64,000 nt of DNA. Origin: JAOXRU01 sp965247735 (GTDB lineage: Bacteria; Bacteroidota; Bacteroidia; Flavobacteriales; Flavobacteriaceae). The position numbers and the translations under genes are program-made. Shown here piece after piece: positions 51,752-60,624 of this stretch; position 1 is the stretch's first letter; every line of letters begins with the position of its first letter. The stretch spans positions 4,650,001 through 4,714,000 of the forward strand of contig CBDFHN010000002.1 of the NCBI GenBank assembly GCA_965247735.1, given 5' to 3'. The notes under the pieces were generated by a model. The model made no database searches and was not told where the DNA came from. It saw only the letters and a program-made list of their open reading frames with translations.

Positions 51752-53224
51752 TTAAAACTGAATATCTTTGTCTAAATACATATTGTCTTTGGTAATGGTA
51801 TGCATTTTAGAATTGCTAAGCGCTTCGTGTTTTATTTTGCTTGCTGTATGCTGAGTTTTTGCACTAATTCCCGTAATCATTGAAATTGCTTTAGCTAAAA
51901 AAGGCTCATTTTGTTCTCCTAATATGCCGTAATTTTCTAAACTTTCTATGAATTCCGTTTGAGGAACGAAACCAGCAGTATAGTCATAAAAACCAGCAGA
52001 ATTTTCGTTTCTACCTACAAGAGGTTGTATTCCCCATTTGTTAAGCGGGTTTATATTGCCAACTCTATCTTGTTTGTATAAATAATTGTTTTGTGCGTCG
52101 TCTACAAAAGTAATCGAGAACTCGTTTTTACCAGTGGTAGTTGTACCAATAAGGTTAACAGTCATATATGGATTAAGTCCATTAATAACCAACTCACTGG
52201 CAGATGCAGATCTATTTGTTACTAAAACATAAACTCTAGAGAGGTTTAAGCTATTTAAAGCAGTATCATCATCTAGTTTGTCATCAAAATAATCTTCCAA
52301 TTGGTTTGCACTCAATTGTGGTTGTATTTTAGAATTCCAACGCTGCTTTATATAAAGTTTACTTTTATCGGTACTATGTACCATACTTGCCAGTAAACGT
52401 GATGAATTTACTGATCCTCCTGGGTTATATCTAAAATCTAATACCAATTCTGTAGCACCATCAGTTTTAAATTGTGCAAAAGCATTATTAAGTTGAGTGT
52501 CATAATTGGCAGTAAAGCCATTATACATTAAGTATCCAATTTTAGTACCTCCAACATCAAATGTTTTGGCAATAAAAACAGGATTTTCAGAAAGACCTTC
52601 TTCTTTTGTTAGCGATATTTCTTTGCCATTATCACTAATAGTTCCTCCAGAAATACTAGCCATATTTAAAATATAGGTATCGCTATCTCCAAAAAGTAAA
52701 TCTCTATAGTTGCTAACATTTAACGTAGTTCCATTAACAGCAGTAAAAATATCTCCTCTTTTAATGTCTTTAGTTGCAGCATTTGATCCAGGTACAATAT
52801 AATTTACATAACCAAACACATCATCACTATTGCTAAATTTTGATAGTCCAAATTCTAAACCATTACTTTTAGAAACTCCTTGATGAGATTCTACTAATGT
52901 TTTATAGTCATCAGTTATATAGCTAAATCTATCCTCTGAATGTAATAACTCTTCTTTGAAGAATTTTTCTGGATCTGGAAATGTTTTTAAATAAGCATTA
53001 TATTCTGTAGAAGTGGCAAATTTATCATCCGCTAAATTCGGAACACTAGCTTGCCAGAAATACCACTGATTTAAACTTTTCCAAATAAAATTTTGTACAT
53101 CTAATTTTTCTTCAGCAATAATTGGATCTATGTCATCATCATCATCTTTGCAAGAAGTAAAAGAAATACTTAATGCTATAACAACTGTAAAAACAAATTT
53201 TTTATAATAATTAATTCTTTTCAT
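51752..53224 (-). CDS. S41-family C-terminal processing peptidase, lipoprotein
   Basis: 490 residues from the ATG at 53224, chosen because it gives a lipoprotein signal IALSISFTSCKDD with Cys21. A PDZ-like region (VFGYVNYIVPGSNAATKDIK, RGDIFTAVNGTTLN) precedes the S41 catalytic domain: the substrate-binding DFRYNPGGSVNSSRL, nucleophile Ser in VTNRSASASELVINGL and Lys in TTTGKNEFSITF. Degrades or processes periplasmic proteins from the C-terminus. Divergent from the sigma-factor operon at 53378. The IS element now lies just beyond its 3' end. Confidence 0.92.
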   Translation of the reverse strand: MKRINYYKKFVFTVVIALSISFTSCKDDDDDIDPIIAEEKLDVQNFIWKSLNQWYFWQASVPNLADDKFATSTEYNAYLKTFPDPEKFFKEELLHSEDRFSYITDDYKTLVESHQGVSKSNGLEFGLSKFSNSDDVFGYVNYIVPGSNAATKDIKRGDIFTAVNGTTLNVSNYRDLLFGDSDTYILNMASISGGTISDNGKEISLTKEEGLSENPVFIAKTFDVGGTKIGYLMYNGFTANYDTQLNNAFAQFKTDGATELVLDFRYNPGGSVNSSRLLASMVHSTDKSKLYIKQRWNSKIQPQLSANQLEDYFDDKLDDDTALNSLNLSRVYVLVTNRSASASELVINGLNPYMTVNLIGTTTTGKNEFSITFVDDAQNNYLYKQDRVGNINPLNKWGIQPLVGRNENSAGFYDYTAGFVPQTEFIESLENYGILGEQNEPFLAKAISMITGISAKTQHTASKIKHEALSNSKMHTITKDNMYLDKDIQF

Positions 53225-53377
53225 AGTATATTGTTTGCTAGGTATAACGGGGATAATTACCATTATAATGGTTTTACATTTTCGACAAGATAAAATTTTT
53301 TTGTAACAAAAGCTAAACAGTTTCGTCTTCCTAGTATAACACCCTATTAAACGGATGTTTTAATTAACCATCAAAAA

Positions 53378-53887
53378 ATGAAACAGGCAGAATTTTTAAC
53401 CATAGTGATGCCATTTAAAGATAAGTTATATCGTTTGGCAAAACGACTCTTAGTTTCTAATGAAGAAGCTGAAGATGCAACACAAGAAGTGCTGATGAAG
53501 CTTTGGAGCAAGAGTGAAAAGATAAAAGAATATAAAAGTGTAGAAGCTTTTTCGATGATGATGACTAAAAATTATTGTTTGGATCGTTTAAAATCTAAAC
53601 AAGCAAGTAATTTAAAGTTGGTTCATAGTAACTATACCGATGAGAATTCATCTTTACAAAAACAGGTAGAAACCTTAGACAGTTTAGATTGGGTACAGCG
53701 GATATTGACAAAATTACCAGAACAGCAAAAAATGGTATTGCAACTAAGAGATATAGAGCAATATAGTTTTGAAGAAATAGAAGAAGCTTTAGAAATGAAT
53801 GCCACCGCAGTAAGAGTAGCATTATCTAGAGCAAGAAAAGCAGTAAGAGAAGAATTGATAAAAAAACATAGCTATGGAGTTAGTTAA
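53378..53887 (+). CDS. ECF-type RNA polymerase sigma factor
   Basis: 169 residues. Sigma region 2: MPFKDKLYRLAKRLLVSNEE, AEDATQEVLMKLWSKSEK, and FSMMMTKNYCLDRLKSKQAS. Region 4: LTKLPEQQKMVLQLRDIEQY then SFEEIEEALEMNATAVRVAL. First gene of a four-gene operon with a putative anti-sigma factor and two DUF4252 proteins; the next gene overlaps it by 14 bases. This gene order recurs in Flavobacteriia. The signal and regulon are unknown. Confidence 0.93.
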   Translation: MKQAEFLTIVMPFKDKLYRLAKRLLVSNEEAEDATQEVLMKLWSKSEKIKEYKSVEAFSMMMTKNYCLDRLKSKQASNLKLVHSNYTDENSSLQKQVETLDSLDWVQRILTKLPEQQKMVLQLRDIEQYSFEEIEEALEMNATAVRVALSRARKAVREELIKKHSYGVS

Positions 53888-54308
53888 AAAAATAGAAAAC
53901 TTATTAGAAAAATATTTTGAAGCAACTACAACTGTTGCTGAAGAAAATGAATTAAGAACATATTTTTCGCAAGACAATGTGGCGCCACATTTGCAAGAAT
54001 ATAAACCAATGTTCGCTTATTTTTCTATAGCCAAAGAAGAACGGTCTACGCAAAACGTTCCATTAAAAACTAAAAGGGTAACCTATAAATGGATTTCTGT
54101 TGCAGCTGCAGCGGTTCTAGTATTTGGCTTGTATTTTGGTAATAATTATAAAAATCAAAAAGAAAGAGATCAAGAAAAAGCTTTATTTGCCTATCAAGAA
54201 ACAAAAAAAGCATTAGATCTTTTGGCTAGTAATTTCGGGAAAGGAACCGAAAAAATAGCCTACCTAAATCAGTTCGAAGCAACTAAACAAAAAATTTATA
54301 AAAAATAA
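53874..54308 (+). CDS. Putative membrane anti-sigma factor
   Basis: 144 residues, one membrane helix at about 72-88 (WISVAAAAVLVFGLYFGNN) between a cytoplasmic N-terminal half (MELVKKIENLLEKYFEATTT, EENELRTYFSQDNVAPHLQE) and a short Lys-rich exterior part. The 14-base overlap with the sigma gene implies coupled synthesis at matching levels, as expected of an anti-sigma factor. The Glu-rich helical start (LLEKYFEATTTVAEENEL) is common in such flavobacterial proteins. No zinc motif. Confidence 0.7.
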   Translation: MELVKKIENLLEKYFEATTTVAEENELRTYFSQDNVAPHLQEYKPMFAYFSIAKEERSTQNVPLKTKRVTYKWISVAAAAVLVFGLYFGNNYKNQKERDQEKALFAYQETKKALDLLASNFGKGTEKIAYLNQFEATKQKIYKK

Positions 54309-54322
54309 TAACTTAAGAAATC

Positions 54323-54871
54323 ATGAAAAAATTAATATTAGTATTTGCCGTAGCCTTAGTATCATCTGTAGGATTTTCACAATCCATATTCGATAAATTT
54401 GAAGAATTAGATGACGTATCTACCGTTGTAGTTAATAAAAACATGTTTAAGCTTTTAGCTAAACTAGATGTAGATGTAGATGATCCAGAGGCAAAAGATT
54501 TTATGGATATTGCTACAAGCATTACAGGATTAAGAGTTTTTGCAACAGAAAACAAAGGTATCGCTGCAGATATGAAAGCTACTGTTAGTAAATACCTTAA
54601 AAAATCATCGTTATCAGAATTAATGCGAGTTAAGGATAAAGATGTAAACATTAAGTTTTATATTAAAGAAGGACGTAATGAAGATCATGTAAGCGAACTG
54701 TTAATGTTCGTATCTGGATTAAACAATAAAAATCTAAATGTTGACGGAAGAAAAATAGAAACAGTATTGTTGACACTTACTGGTGATATTGACCTTAATA
54801 AAATAAGTTCATTAACAAACAAAATGAATCTTCCAAAAGAATTAAATAAAGTAAAAAAAGGAAGTAAGTAA
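54323..54871 (+). CDS. DUF4252 exported protein, copy 1
   Basis: 182 residues; signal peptide ending GFSQ (about residue 19). The mature part is the DUF4252 domain: FDKFEELDDVSTVVVNKNMF, FMDIATSITGLRVFATEN, DVNIKFYIKEGRNEDHVSEL and VLLTLTGDIDLNKISSLTNK. The family is restricted to Bacteroidota-type sigma operons. A role in envelope signal sensing is likely from position; no molecular function is known. 14 bases after the anti-sigma gene. An intrinsic terminator follows. Confidence 0.86.
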   Translation: MKKLILVFAVALVSSVGFSQSIFDKFEELDDVSTVVVNKNMFKLLAKLDVDVDDPEAKDFMDIATSITGLRVFATENKGIAADMKATVSKYLKKSSLSELMRVKDKDVNIKFYIKEGRNEDHVSELLMFVSGLNNKNLNVDGRKIETVLLTLTGDIDLNKISSLTNKMNLPKELNKVKKGSK

Positions 54872-54881
54872 TATAATAAGT

Positions 54882-54917
54882 GCAGCACTGTCTAGTTATA
54901 GGCAGTGCTGCTTTTTT
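54882..54917 (+). terminator. Intrinsic terminator between the two DUF4252 genes
   Basis: GCAGCACTG (54882-54890) pairs with CAGTGCTGC (54903-54911); the stem extends by three more pairs inward. Six T follow. It probably attenuates expression of the second DUF4252 gene. Confidence 0.82.
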
Positions 54918-54955
54918 AATTTCATCAATCAAAATCAATCAATAAAACCATCGTT

Positions 54956-55501
54956 ATGAATACCGTTATTAATAAAATTATATTTCTTGTTATCGTATTA
55001 ATTTGTGTCTTTTCTTGTACCAACAAGCAAAGCTTGCAGCAATATTATATTGCAAGTGCTGAGGATTCAAATTTTATAGCTATAGATGTTCCTGCAAATA
55101 TTTTGAATCTTAAAGAAAATGAGATGACAGATAAGCAACAGGAAATGCTTGCGACTTTTAAGAAGATTAATTTTATAGCTTTTAAGAAAACTGAAGTTAA
55201 TGAAGCAGCATATGAAGTAGAAAAGGTGAAAATAAAGGAAGTACTTAAAGGTGGTGCTTATAAAGATTTAATGCGATTAAATATTGGATCAACTAGAGGA
55301 ATGGTTAAGTATTTAGGAGATGATGATGCTATAGATGAAATAGTTATCTATGGTAAAGATGATAAATATGGTTTTGCAGTAGTTAGGGTTCTCGGGAAAA
55401 AAATGAATCCGGCTTATATAATGCAATTTATGCAAGAACTTGAAAAATCTGATAGTGGATTTGGCGATCTTAGTCAGTTAGAAGACTTGTTTAAAGGGTA
55501 G
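54956..55501 (+). CDS. DUF4252 lipoprotein, copy 2
   Basis: 181 residues; lipoprotein signal VLICVFSCTNK (Cys21). DUF4252-like order: ASAEDSNFIAIDVPANILN, FKKINFIAFKKTEVNEAAYE, VKEVL-like KIKEVLKGGAYKDLMRL, EIVIYGKDDKYGFAVVRVLG and the terminal MQFMQELEKSDSGF. A diverged paralogue of the preceding soluble copy, membrane-anchored by lipid. Lies beyond a terminator, so its expression may be lower or separate. Confidence 0.83.
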   Translation: MNTVINKIIFLVIVLICVFSCTNKQSLQQYYIASAEDSNFIAIDVPANILNLKENEMTDKQQEMLATFKKINFIAFKKTEVNEAAYEVEKVKIKEVLKGGAYKDLMRLNIGSTRGMVKYLGDDDAIDEIVIYGKDDKYGFAVVRVLGKKMNPAYIMQFMQELEKSDSGFGDLSQLEDLFKG

Positions 55502-55815
55502 TAACTACCCAAATATATTACCAAGCATTTTGTTTGGTGTACGATCAATTAGTGATAATAAATGGTTAAAAGCTCACAGAAATGTGGGCTTTTTTTATAG
55601 ACGAATACCATTCAACGATTAATAATGTCGTTTCGTCTATTCGTAATTTTTTTTAAGAGAGATTAAAACACTGCTTTTATAGCTTCGCTTAAATTAAAAT
55701 ATTATTCTGTTTAGTGAGCAGAAGTACTGAAAAATATTTTTTTTTGATTGGTTAGAGTTTGAGGGTTATTCGAAAGAACAACCCTCAAATTATTTTTAAC
55801 CTTTTGTAATTGCTA
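55502..55815. other. Gene-free gap with three hairpins
   Basis: No ORF is supportable. It contains a terminator for the DUF4252 operon (AGCTCACA 55571-55578, TGTGGGCT 55583-55590, then T7), a nested inverted repeat ACGAATA (55601-55607) / TATTCGT (55638-55644) followed by a T run, and TTTGAGGGTT (55758-55767) / AACCCTCAAA (55780-55789), most likely the terminator of purB and of rightward read-through. Confidence 0.65.
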
Positions 55816-57159
55816 TTAAATTCCAGTATAGTTGCTAGGCGTTATTTGTTTTAGCTCTGCTTTTATAACATCAGAAACTTCTAGTGTATCGATAAAATTA
55901 GCTATAGAGGCTTGATTTATTTTATCATTAGTTCTGGTTAAGCCTTTAAGAGCTTCATATGGATTAGGATAGCCTTCTCTTCTTAATATGGTTTGGATTG
56001 CCTCTGCAACAACAGCCCAGTTGTTTTCAAGATCATTCTCAAAAGCTTTTTTATTCAACAAAAGCTTATTTAATCCTTTTAATGTTGACTGAAAAGCAAT
56101 AAGGGTATGTCCAAAAGGAACACCTACATTTCTAAGTACAGTACTATCTGTTAAATCTCTTTGCATACGAGATATTGGAAGTTTAGCAGATAAGTGTTCA
56201 AAAATGGCATTTGCTATTCCTAGGTTTCCTTCTGAGTTTTCAAAATCAATAGGATTTACTTTATGTGGCATAGCAGAAGAACCAACTTCACCAGCTTTTA
56301 TTTTTTGCATAAAATAGCCCATAGAAACATAAGTCCACATGTCTCTATTAAGGTCAATTATAATAGTATTAATTCTTTTGAGATTATCAAATAAAGCAGC
56401 CATATGATCATAATGCTCAATTTGAGTAGTAGGAAATGAATGTTGTAGGCTTAGTTTTTCTTGAACAAATTTAGACCCAAAAGCTTTCCAATCAATATTA
56501 GGGTAAGCAACTTTATGGGCATTAAAATTTCCTGTAGCTCCACCAAATTTTGCTGCAGAAGGAATATCGTTTAATAAATTAAACTGTTCTTCTAGACGCA
56601 CCACAAAAACCGCTATTTCTTTTCCCAAACGTGTAGGAGAAGCTGGTTGTCCATGTGTTCTTGCAAGCATAGGAATATCTGTCCATTCTGTAGCTAGTTC
56701 TTTAAGCTTATTAAGTACACTTTGGTATTGTCCAATATAGACATCGCCAATAGCTTCTTTTATAGAAAGAGGCACTGCTGTATTGTTAATGTCTTGTGAT
56801 GTTAATCCAAAATGGATAAACTCCTTGTATTGTTGTAATCCTAAAGCATCAAACTTATCTTTAATAAAGTATTCTACAGCTTTAACATCATGATTTGTTA
56901 CTTTTTCGGTTTCTTTAATAGCTAAGGCATCTTCTTGACTAAAGTTTTTATAGATGGCTCTAAGCTCAGAAAAAAGAGCAGTATCAAAACTTTCTAGCTG
57001 TGGTAATGGAATTTCACATAAGGCAATAAAATATTCGATTTCTACTAAAACTCTATATTTTATAAGAGCCTCTTCGGAAAAATAAGCTGATAATGATGAT
57101 GTTTTACTTCTGTATCGTCCATCTATTGGTGAAACAGCATTTAAAGGATTTAAGTTCAT
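55816..57159 (-). CDS. purB: Adenylosuccinate lyase
   Basis: 447 residues from the ATG at 57159 (MNLNPLNAVSPIDGRYRSKT); the ATGs a few codons earlier are less likely. Signature SSAMPHKVNPIDFENSEGN with the flexible catalytic loop; catalytic His in GLTSQDINNTA region and TRTHGQPASPTRLGKEIA-like LARTHGQPASPTRLGKEIAV. Catalyses two steps: SAICAR to AICAR in purine synthesis, and adenylosuccinate to AMP. With purL and guaB it is one of three purine genes in the window, not clustered. Followed upstream by the HEAT-like gene. Confidence 0.96.
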   Translation of the reverse strand: MNLNPLNAVSPIDGRYRSKTSSLSAYFSEEALIKYRVLVEIEYFIALCEIPLPQLESFDTALFSELRAIYKNFSQEDALAIKETEKVTNHDVKAVEYFIKDKFDALGLQQYKEFIHFGLTSQDINNTAVPLSIKEAIGDVYIGQYQSVLNKLKELATEWTDIPMLARTHGQPASPTRLGKEIAVFVVRLEEQFNLLNDIPSAAKFGGATGNFNAHKVAYPNIDWKAFGSKFVQEKLSLQHSFPTTQIEHYDHMAALFDNLKRINTIIIDLNRDMWTYVSMGYFMQKIKAGEVGSSAMPHKVNPIDFENSEGNLGIANAIFEHLSAKLPISRMQRDLTDSTVLRNVGVPFGHTLIAFQSTLKGLNKLLLNKKAFENDLENNWAVVAEAIQTILRREGYPNPYEALKGLTRTNDKINQASIANFIDTLEVSDVIKAELKQITPSNYTGI

Positions 57160-57217
57160 TGTGCTTGGTTTTAAAGGCATCAAAGATACCTCTCTAATGC
57201 TAAATTAAGCACTCTTT

Positions 57218-57775
57218 TTATAGTTTTTTTAGAATTTGTCTAGCTCTAGCTCTATAGGCAGCAGTATGTCTGTTAATGTCCCTTTCGAGAGTAGCTTTTA
57301 ATGGAGCATTTATCCAATCTTGTGTGCTGCTAATAAGAAATAACGAACGCATAGCATAGGCTTTTGTGGCTACCTTAGCATCACTTATTAACCAGTCAAA
57401 AGATAATACTGCAATTTCAGTAAGGTGCTTCCTTAGAATATTATTTCTTAGGTACAAATCTCTTTTATAAAAATAGCTTTCTACAATAAGTAAACAAATT
57501 TTAGATATAGGACGCATCGCAGAATCGTTTTCTAATTTGTCAGCTTTTTTTAAAAAATACTTGATTTCGGGAACAAACCAATTGAGTTGTTCTTTAGCAA
57601 CAAATTCCAATATCCAACAGGCTCTTATAGAAAGAGGTTCTTTGGTTTTAAAAGCAATCTGCATTAAAGGTTTAAGCAAAGCTTTGTTATCTAATATAAA
57701 TACTGCCATTTCTTGACGCTTTATCCGCGTAGCATCTACATAATCTAGTTTTTTAAGAAGCTCTTTTTTAGTCAC
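57218..57775 (-). CDS. HEAT/armadillo-like helical protein
   Basis: 185 residues, soluble and wholly alpha-helical, with repeating helix pairs: LLKPLMQIAFKTKEPLSIRA, CWILEFVAKEQLNWFVPEIK, PISKICLLIVESYFYKRDLY and VATKAYAMRSLFLISSTQDW. This fits a HEAT- or ARM-like solenoid. Homologues are common next to purB in Flavobacteriia and sometimes wrongly named adenylosuccinate lyase because of this neighbourhood. Start overlaps the Sir2-like gene stop by 4 bases, so they are coupled. No function known. Confidence 0.7.
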   Translation of the reverse strand: MTKKELLKKLDYVDATRIKRQEMAVFILDNKALLKPLMQIAFKTKEPLSIRACWILEFVAKEQLNWFVPEIKYFLKKADKLENDSAMRPISKICLLIVESYFYKRDLYLRNNILRKHLTEIAVLSFDWLISDAKVATKAYAMRSLFLISSTQDWINAPLKATLERDINRHTAAYRARARQILKKL

Positions 57776-58470
57776 AATAGTTGTTGTTTTATATGTTCTA
57801 TTGCACTCGGAATACCTATAGTTGCCTTTTCTGCAAAAACAATAAGGTCTGGATGTTCGTTAGTATTTATACTTGGTTTTGGATCGACAAAATAGGTGCT
57901 AGCTTCATTTTTTGCATAGTGAATCAGGCTTGCAGCCGGATATACTTGCATAGAAGTACCTACAATAATAATAATATCAGCTTCAGCAACAAGTAAGGCT
58001 GCTTTTTCTAATAGAGGCACATCTTCTCCAAACCAAACTATATGTGGTCTTAATTGGTGCTTGTTTTCGCATAAATCTCCAGTATTAAGGTCTCTTGCCC
58101 AATCATAGACTAATTCTTTGTTTTTTGTGCTTCTAACCTTTAATAACTCACCATGTAAATGCGTTACATTTTTACTTCCAGCTACCTCATGTAGGTTGTC
58201 TACATTTTGTGTAATTATAGCTACATCAAAATAAGGTTCTAAACTAGCAATTGCTCTATGTGCATTATTGGGTTTAACACGTTGTAATTGCTGTCTTCTT
58301 TTGTTATAAAAATCGAGCACCAACTCCTGATTGGCATTCCATCCCTGTGGCGAAGCAACTTCCATGATATCATGTCCTTCCCATAAACCATCAGCATCTC
58401 TAAACGTTTTTATTCCGCTTTCTGCACTAATGCCTGCACCACTAAGAACTACTAATTTTTTCTTTATCAT
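57772..58470 (-). CDS. Sir2-family NAD-dependent deacylase lacking the zinc cysteines
   Basis: 232 residues. NAD-binding VVLSGAGISAESGIKTFRDA, DGLWEGHD, ITQNVDNLHEVAGSKNVTHLHG with catalytic His106, and VWFGEDVP are all present. The Tyr55-x-x-Arg58 pair in LDFYNKRRQQL matches class III sirtuins (SIRT5/CobB), which remove succinyl and malonyl groups as well as acetyl. The small zinc domain between residues 107 and 150 has only one Cys (GDLCENK) instead of four, so no zinc site can form. Deacylates lysines using NAD in the cytoplasm. Confidence 0.9.
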   Translation of the reverse strand: MIKKKLVVLSGAGISAESGIKTFRDADGLWEGHDIMEVASPQGWNANQELVLDFYNKRRQQLQRVKPNNAHRAIASLEPYFDVAIITQNVDNLHEVAGSKNVTHLHGELLKVRSTKNKELVYDWARDLNTGDLCENKHQLRPHIVWFGEDVPLLEKAALLVAEADIIIIVGTSMQVYPAASLIHYAKNEASTYFVDPKPSINTNEHPDLIVFAEKATIGIPSAIEHIKQQLL

Positions 58471-58510
58471 GATAATAACATATATATTTGGAGAAAAGAG
58501 CTTTAAAACA

Positions 58511-59173
58511 ATGAATGAACATTTAAAGTTATTGGATTATTTAGAACAAATTCTTACTCCAGAACGTAAAGTACGATTTTTAGAGATTCTATCAAAACGA
58601 ACTAAGCATTTAACTATAGCTGTAGAAGATGTATACCAAAGACATAATGCAAGTGCATTGCTGAGAAGTTGTGATATTTTTGGGGTTCAGGAGGCTCATA
58701 TTATAGAATTTACAAATGAACATTCTTTAGATAAAAACATTGCCATGGGAGCAGAGCAGTGGGTAGATGTTCATAATTATAACACAACAACCGAGTGTAT
58801 AGATAGTCTAAAAGCAAATGGATACCAAATAATTGCAACCACTCCTAATAATGATTCCTGTATGGTGCACGATTTTGATATCACAAAAAAATCCGCATTA
58901 TTTTTTGGAACGGAACTTACAGGGCTTTCAAATGAGGTTATTACAAAAGCCGATGGCTATTTAAAAATTCCAATGGTTGGTTTTACACAAAGCCTTAATG
59001 TATCGGTATCTGCAGCAATCATATTACAAACACTAGCTACTAAAGTTAGAGATAGCACTGTAGATTGGCAATTGTCCGAAGATGAAATTATTGAAAAAAG
59101 AGTGGATTGGACAAAAAAATCAATTCAAAGTATAGATGCAGTGATGCGTAGATACGAAGAGATCAATAAATAG
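58511..59173 (+). CDS. TrmH-family tRNA/rRNA 2'-O-methyltransferase (SPOUT)
   Basis: 220 residues from ATG 58511; earlier in-frame starts would overlap the Sir2 gene. SPOUT motifs: NASALLRSCDIFGVQEAHII (motif 1), FFGTELTGLSNEVITKADGY (motif 2) and IPMVGFTQSLNVSVSAAIIL (motif 3 with the trefoil knot). The N-terminal helical region and size are those of TrmH, which methylates the ribose of G18 in tRNA. The exact RNA target needs experiment. Divergent from Sir2 with a 40-base gap. Confidence 0.9.
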   Translation: MNEHLKLLDYLEQILTPERKVRFLEILSKRTKHLTIAVEDVYQRHNASALLRSCDIFGVQEAHIIEFTNEHSLDKNIAMGAEQWVDVHNYNTTTECIDSLKANGYQIIATTPNNDSCMVHDFDITKKSALFFGTELTGLSNEVITKADGYLKIPMVGFTQSLNVSVSAAIILQTLATKVRDSTVDWQLSEDEIIEKRVDWTKKSIQSIDAVMRRYEEINK

Positions 59174-59211
59174 TTTTGTATATTTAAGGTATAACTAAAT
59201 CAAAAACTATC

Positions 59212-59739
59212 ATGGGAATACTTGTTTATGTACTGCTTAGTATTGTTGGAATAATAGCGATATTGGCTATAATTGCACCAAAATCATATGATGTATTTAG
59301 AGCTGTAGAGGTTGATAAACCCAAAGCAGAAATTTTTGAATATTTACGATTGTTAAAAAATCAAGATAACTGGTCTCCTTGGGCAGAAAAAGATCCAAGC
59401 ATGAAAAAAGAATTTGTAGGTACAGATGGAGAATCTGGTTTTATTAGTAAATGGACAGGGAATAAAGAAGTTGGAGAAGGAGAGCAAGAACTCAAAAAAA
59501 TAGTGACAAACGAACGTATTGAGTCTGAACTGCGTTTTTTTAAACCTTTTAAATCTCAATCCGATGCCTATTTACAATTAGAAGCTGTTTCAGAAGATAA
59601 AACAAAAGTAATTTGGGGTTTTTCTGGAAATAATAAATTTCCAATAAGCATTATGATGCTTTTTATGAATATGGATAAAAATGTTGGTAAAGATTTTGAA
59701 TCTGGTTTATCTAAATTAAAAGGAATACTAGAAAACTAG
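59212..59739 (+). CDS. SRPBCC (START-like) protein with membrane anchor
   Basis: 175 residues: one N-terminal helix (YVLLSIVGIIAILAIIAP), then a polyketide-cyclase/START-type helix-grip domain (VFRAVEVDKPKAEIFEYLRL, NWSPWAEKDPSMKKEFVG, KVIWGFSGNNKFPISIMML, and the long C-terminal helix DFESGLSKLKGILE). Binds a hydrophobic ligand in a pocket. Starts 38 bases after the TrmH-like gene; the next gene follows 7 bases later. Confidence 0.87.
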   Translation: MGILVYVLLSIVGIIAILAIIAPKSYDVFRAVEVDKPKAEIFEYLRLLKNQDNWSPWAEKDPSMKKEFVGTDGESGFISKWTGNKEVGEGEQELKKIVTNERIESELRFFKPFKSQSDAYLQLEAVSEDKTKVIWGFSGNNKFPISIMMLFMNMDKNVGKDFESGLSKLKGILEN

Positions 59740-59746
59740 TTTTTGT

Positions 59747-60295
59747 ATGAAATCATTATTTATAACACTTTATAATCCTAAAAAAGGCTTAGCTCTTATT
59801 GATAATGAGTATGAAGATGTTTTATTAAGAAAGTACTTTATAGTCTTAATAGTTTATATAGTTGCGGGCTTTATTGTCAATAATAATGTTTATAAAGATG
59901 AAAAAAGCTTTGCAGTGATACTGTTACATTTGTTTGTAACAATATGCTTTTTGGCTTTAGTAGGGATGGTTCTAAGTTATATCCTATTAAAAATAGGGAA
60001 ATGGGTTGGAGGTAAAGCTAGTTATATAGAAGTTTTATCAGTTTTAACATGCTCTTTGTTTCCTTTACTGATTACTTTTACTGTTGTTAGCGTATTTATA
60101 AATACTGATATTGTTACTATTGAATACGGTAATTTGTATTTAAGGAATTGTATTTTGTTTTTTAGTTATTTTTTACATGTTAGAATTGCTTTTATAGGCT
60201 TAAAAAAGTTTAATAATTTTGATTTTAAAAGGGGGGTAATAACAATGTTACCAATATTAATGTATACCATAATTTATTTGATTGTAATTGTGTAA
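59747..60295 (+). CDS. Yip1-like integral membrane protein
   Basis: 182 residues with five predicted membrane helices (FIVLIVYIVAGFIVNN, AVILLHLFVTICFLALVGM, VLSVLTCSLFPLLITFTVVS, CILFFSYFLHVRIAFIG, GVITMLPILMYTIIYLIVIV). The topology and the first-loop FITLYNPKKGLALIDNEYED recall Yip1-domain proteins, but similarity is only at the level of layout. 7 bases after the SRPBCC gene, so likely cotranscribed. Role unknown. Confidence 0.62.
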   Translation: MKSLFITLYNPKKGLALIDNEYEDVLLRKYFIVLIVYIVAGFIVNNNVYKDEKSFAVILLHLFVTICFLALVGMVLSYILLKIGKWVGGKASYIEVLSVLTCSLFPLLITFTVVSVFINTDIVTIEYGNLYLRNCILFFSYFLHVRIAFIGLKKFNNFDFKRGVITMLPILMYTIIYLIVIV

Positions 60296-60348
60296 AAGAT
60301 AGTTTAAGTTTTAATATGTGATTCGTATTAAATTTATGATTTTTGTAC

Positions 60349-60597
60349 ATGCGAAAAATAAAAATGATTTGGGACTTTAGAGGTCCAGCTGCTGAACAAA
60401 CAGCAAAACATCACGTAATACATCTTAAAGAATATATAGTTACTGAAGAATTGCCTTATAAAGATCTAGTGGAAAGTAAGGTTATTTCTGATATGCAAAG
60501 TGTAGCTTATATGATAGTTGATGAGAAAGATGTTGCTGTTACTAGAGCTGCGCTTAAACCGCATCGTGGTGAGGTTTATGAGGGTGGAGGCTTATGA
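60349..60597 (+). CDS. Small conserved flavobacterial protein of unknown function
   Basis: 82 residues from ATG 60349 (MRKIKMIWDFRGPAAEQTAK); the next ATG, 60364, is equally plausible since MIWDFRGP is the conserved beginning in relatives. The rest, HHVIHLKEYIVTEELPYKDL then VESKVISDMQSVAYMIVDEK and RAALKPHRGEVYEGG, suggests a small alpha/beta (ferredoxin-like) fold. Soluble. No operon assignment beyond orientation; 53 bases after the Yip1-like gene. Function unknown. Confidence 0.65.
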   Translation: MRKIKMIWDFRGPAAEQTAKHHVIHLKEYIVTEELPYKDLVESKVISDMQSVAYMIVDEKDVAVTRAALKPHRGEVYEGGGL

Positions 60598-60624
60598 CTT
60601 GATTATCAGTAGCATAGAAGAATA

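Noticed and set aside
58331..58510. N-terminal extension of the TrmH-like gene
   Set aside because: It overlaps the start of the Sir2 gene on the other strand and has no domain; the ATG at 58511 gives the standard protein.
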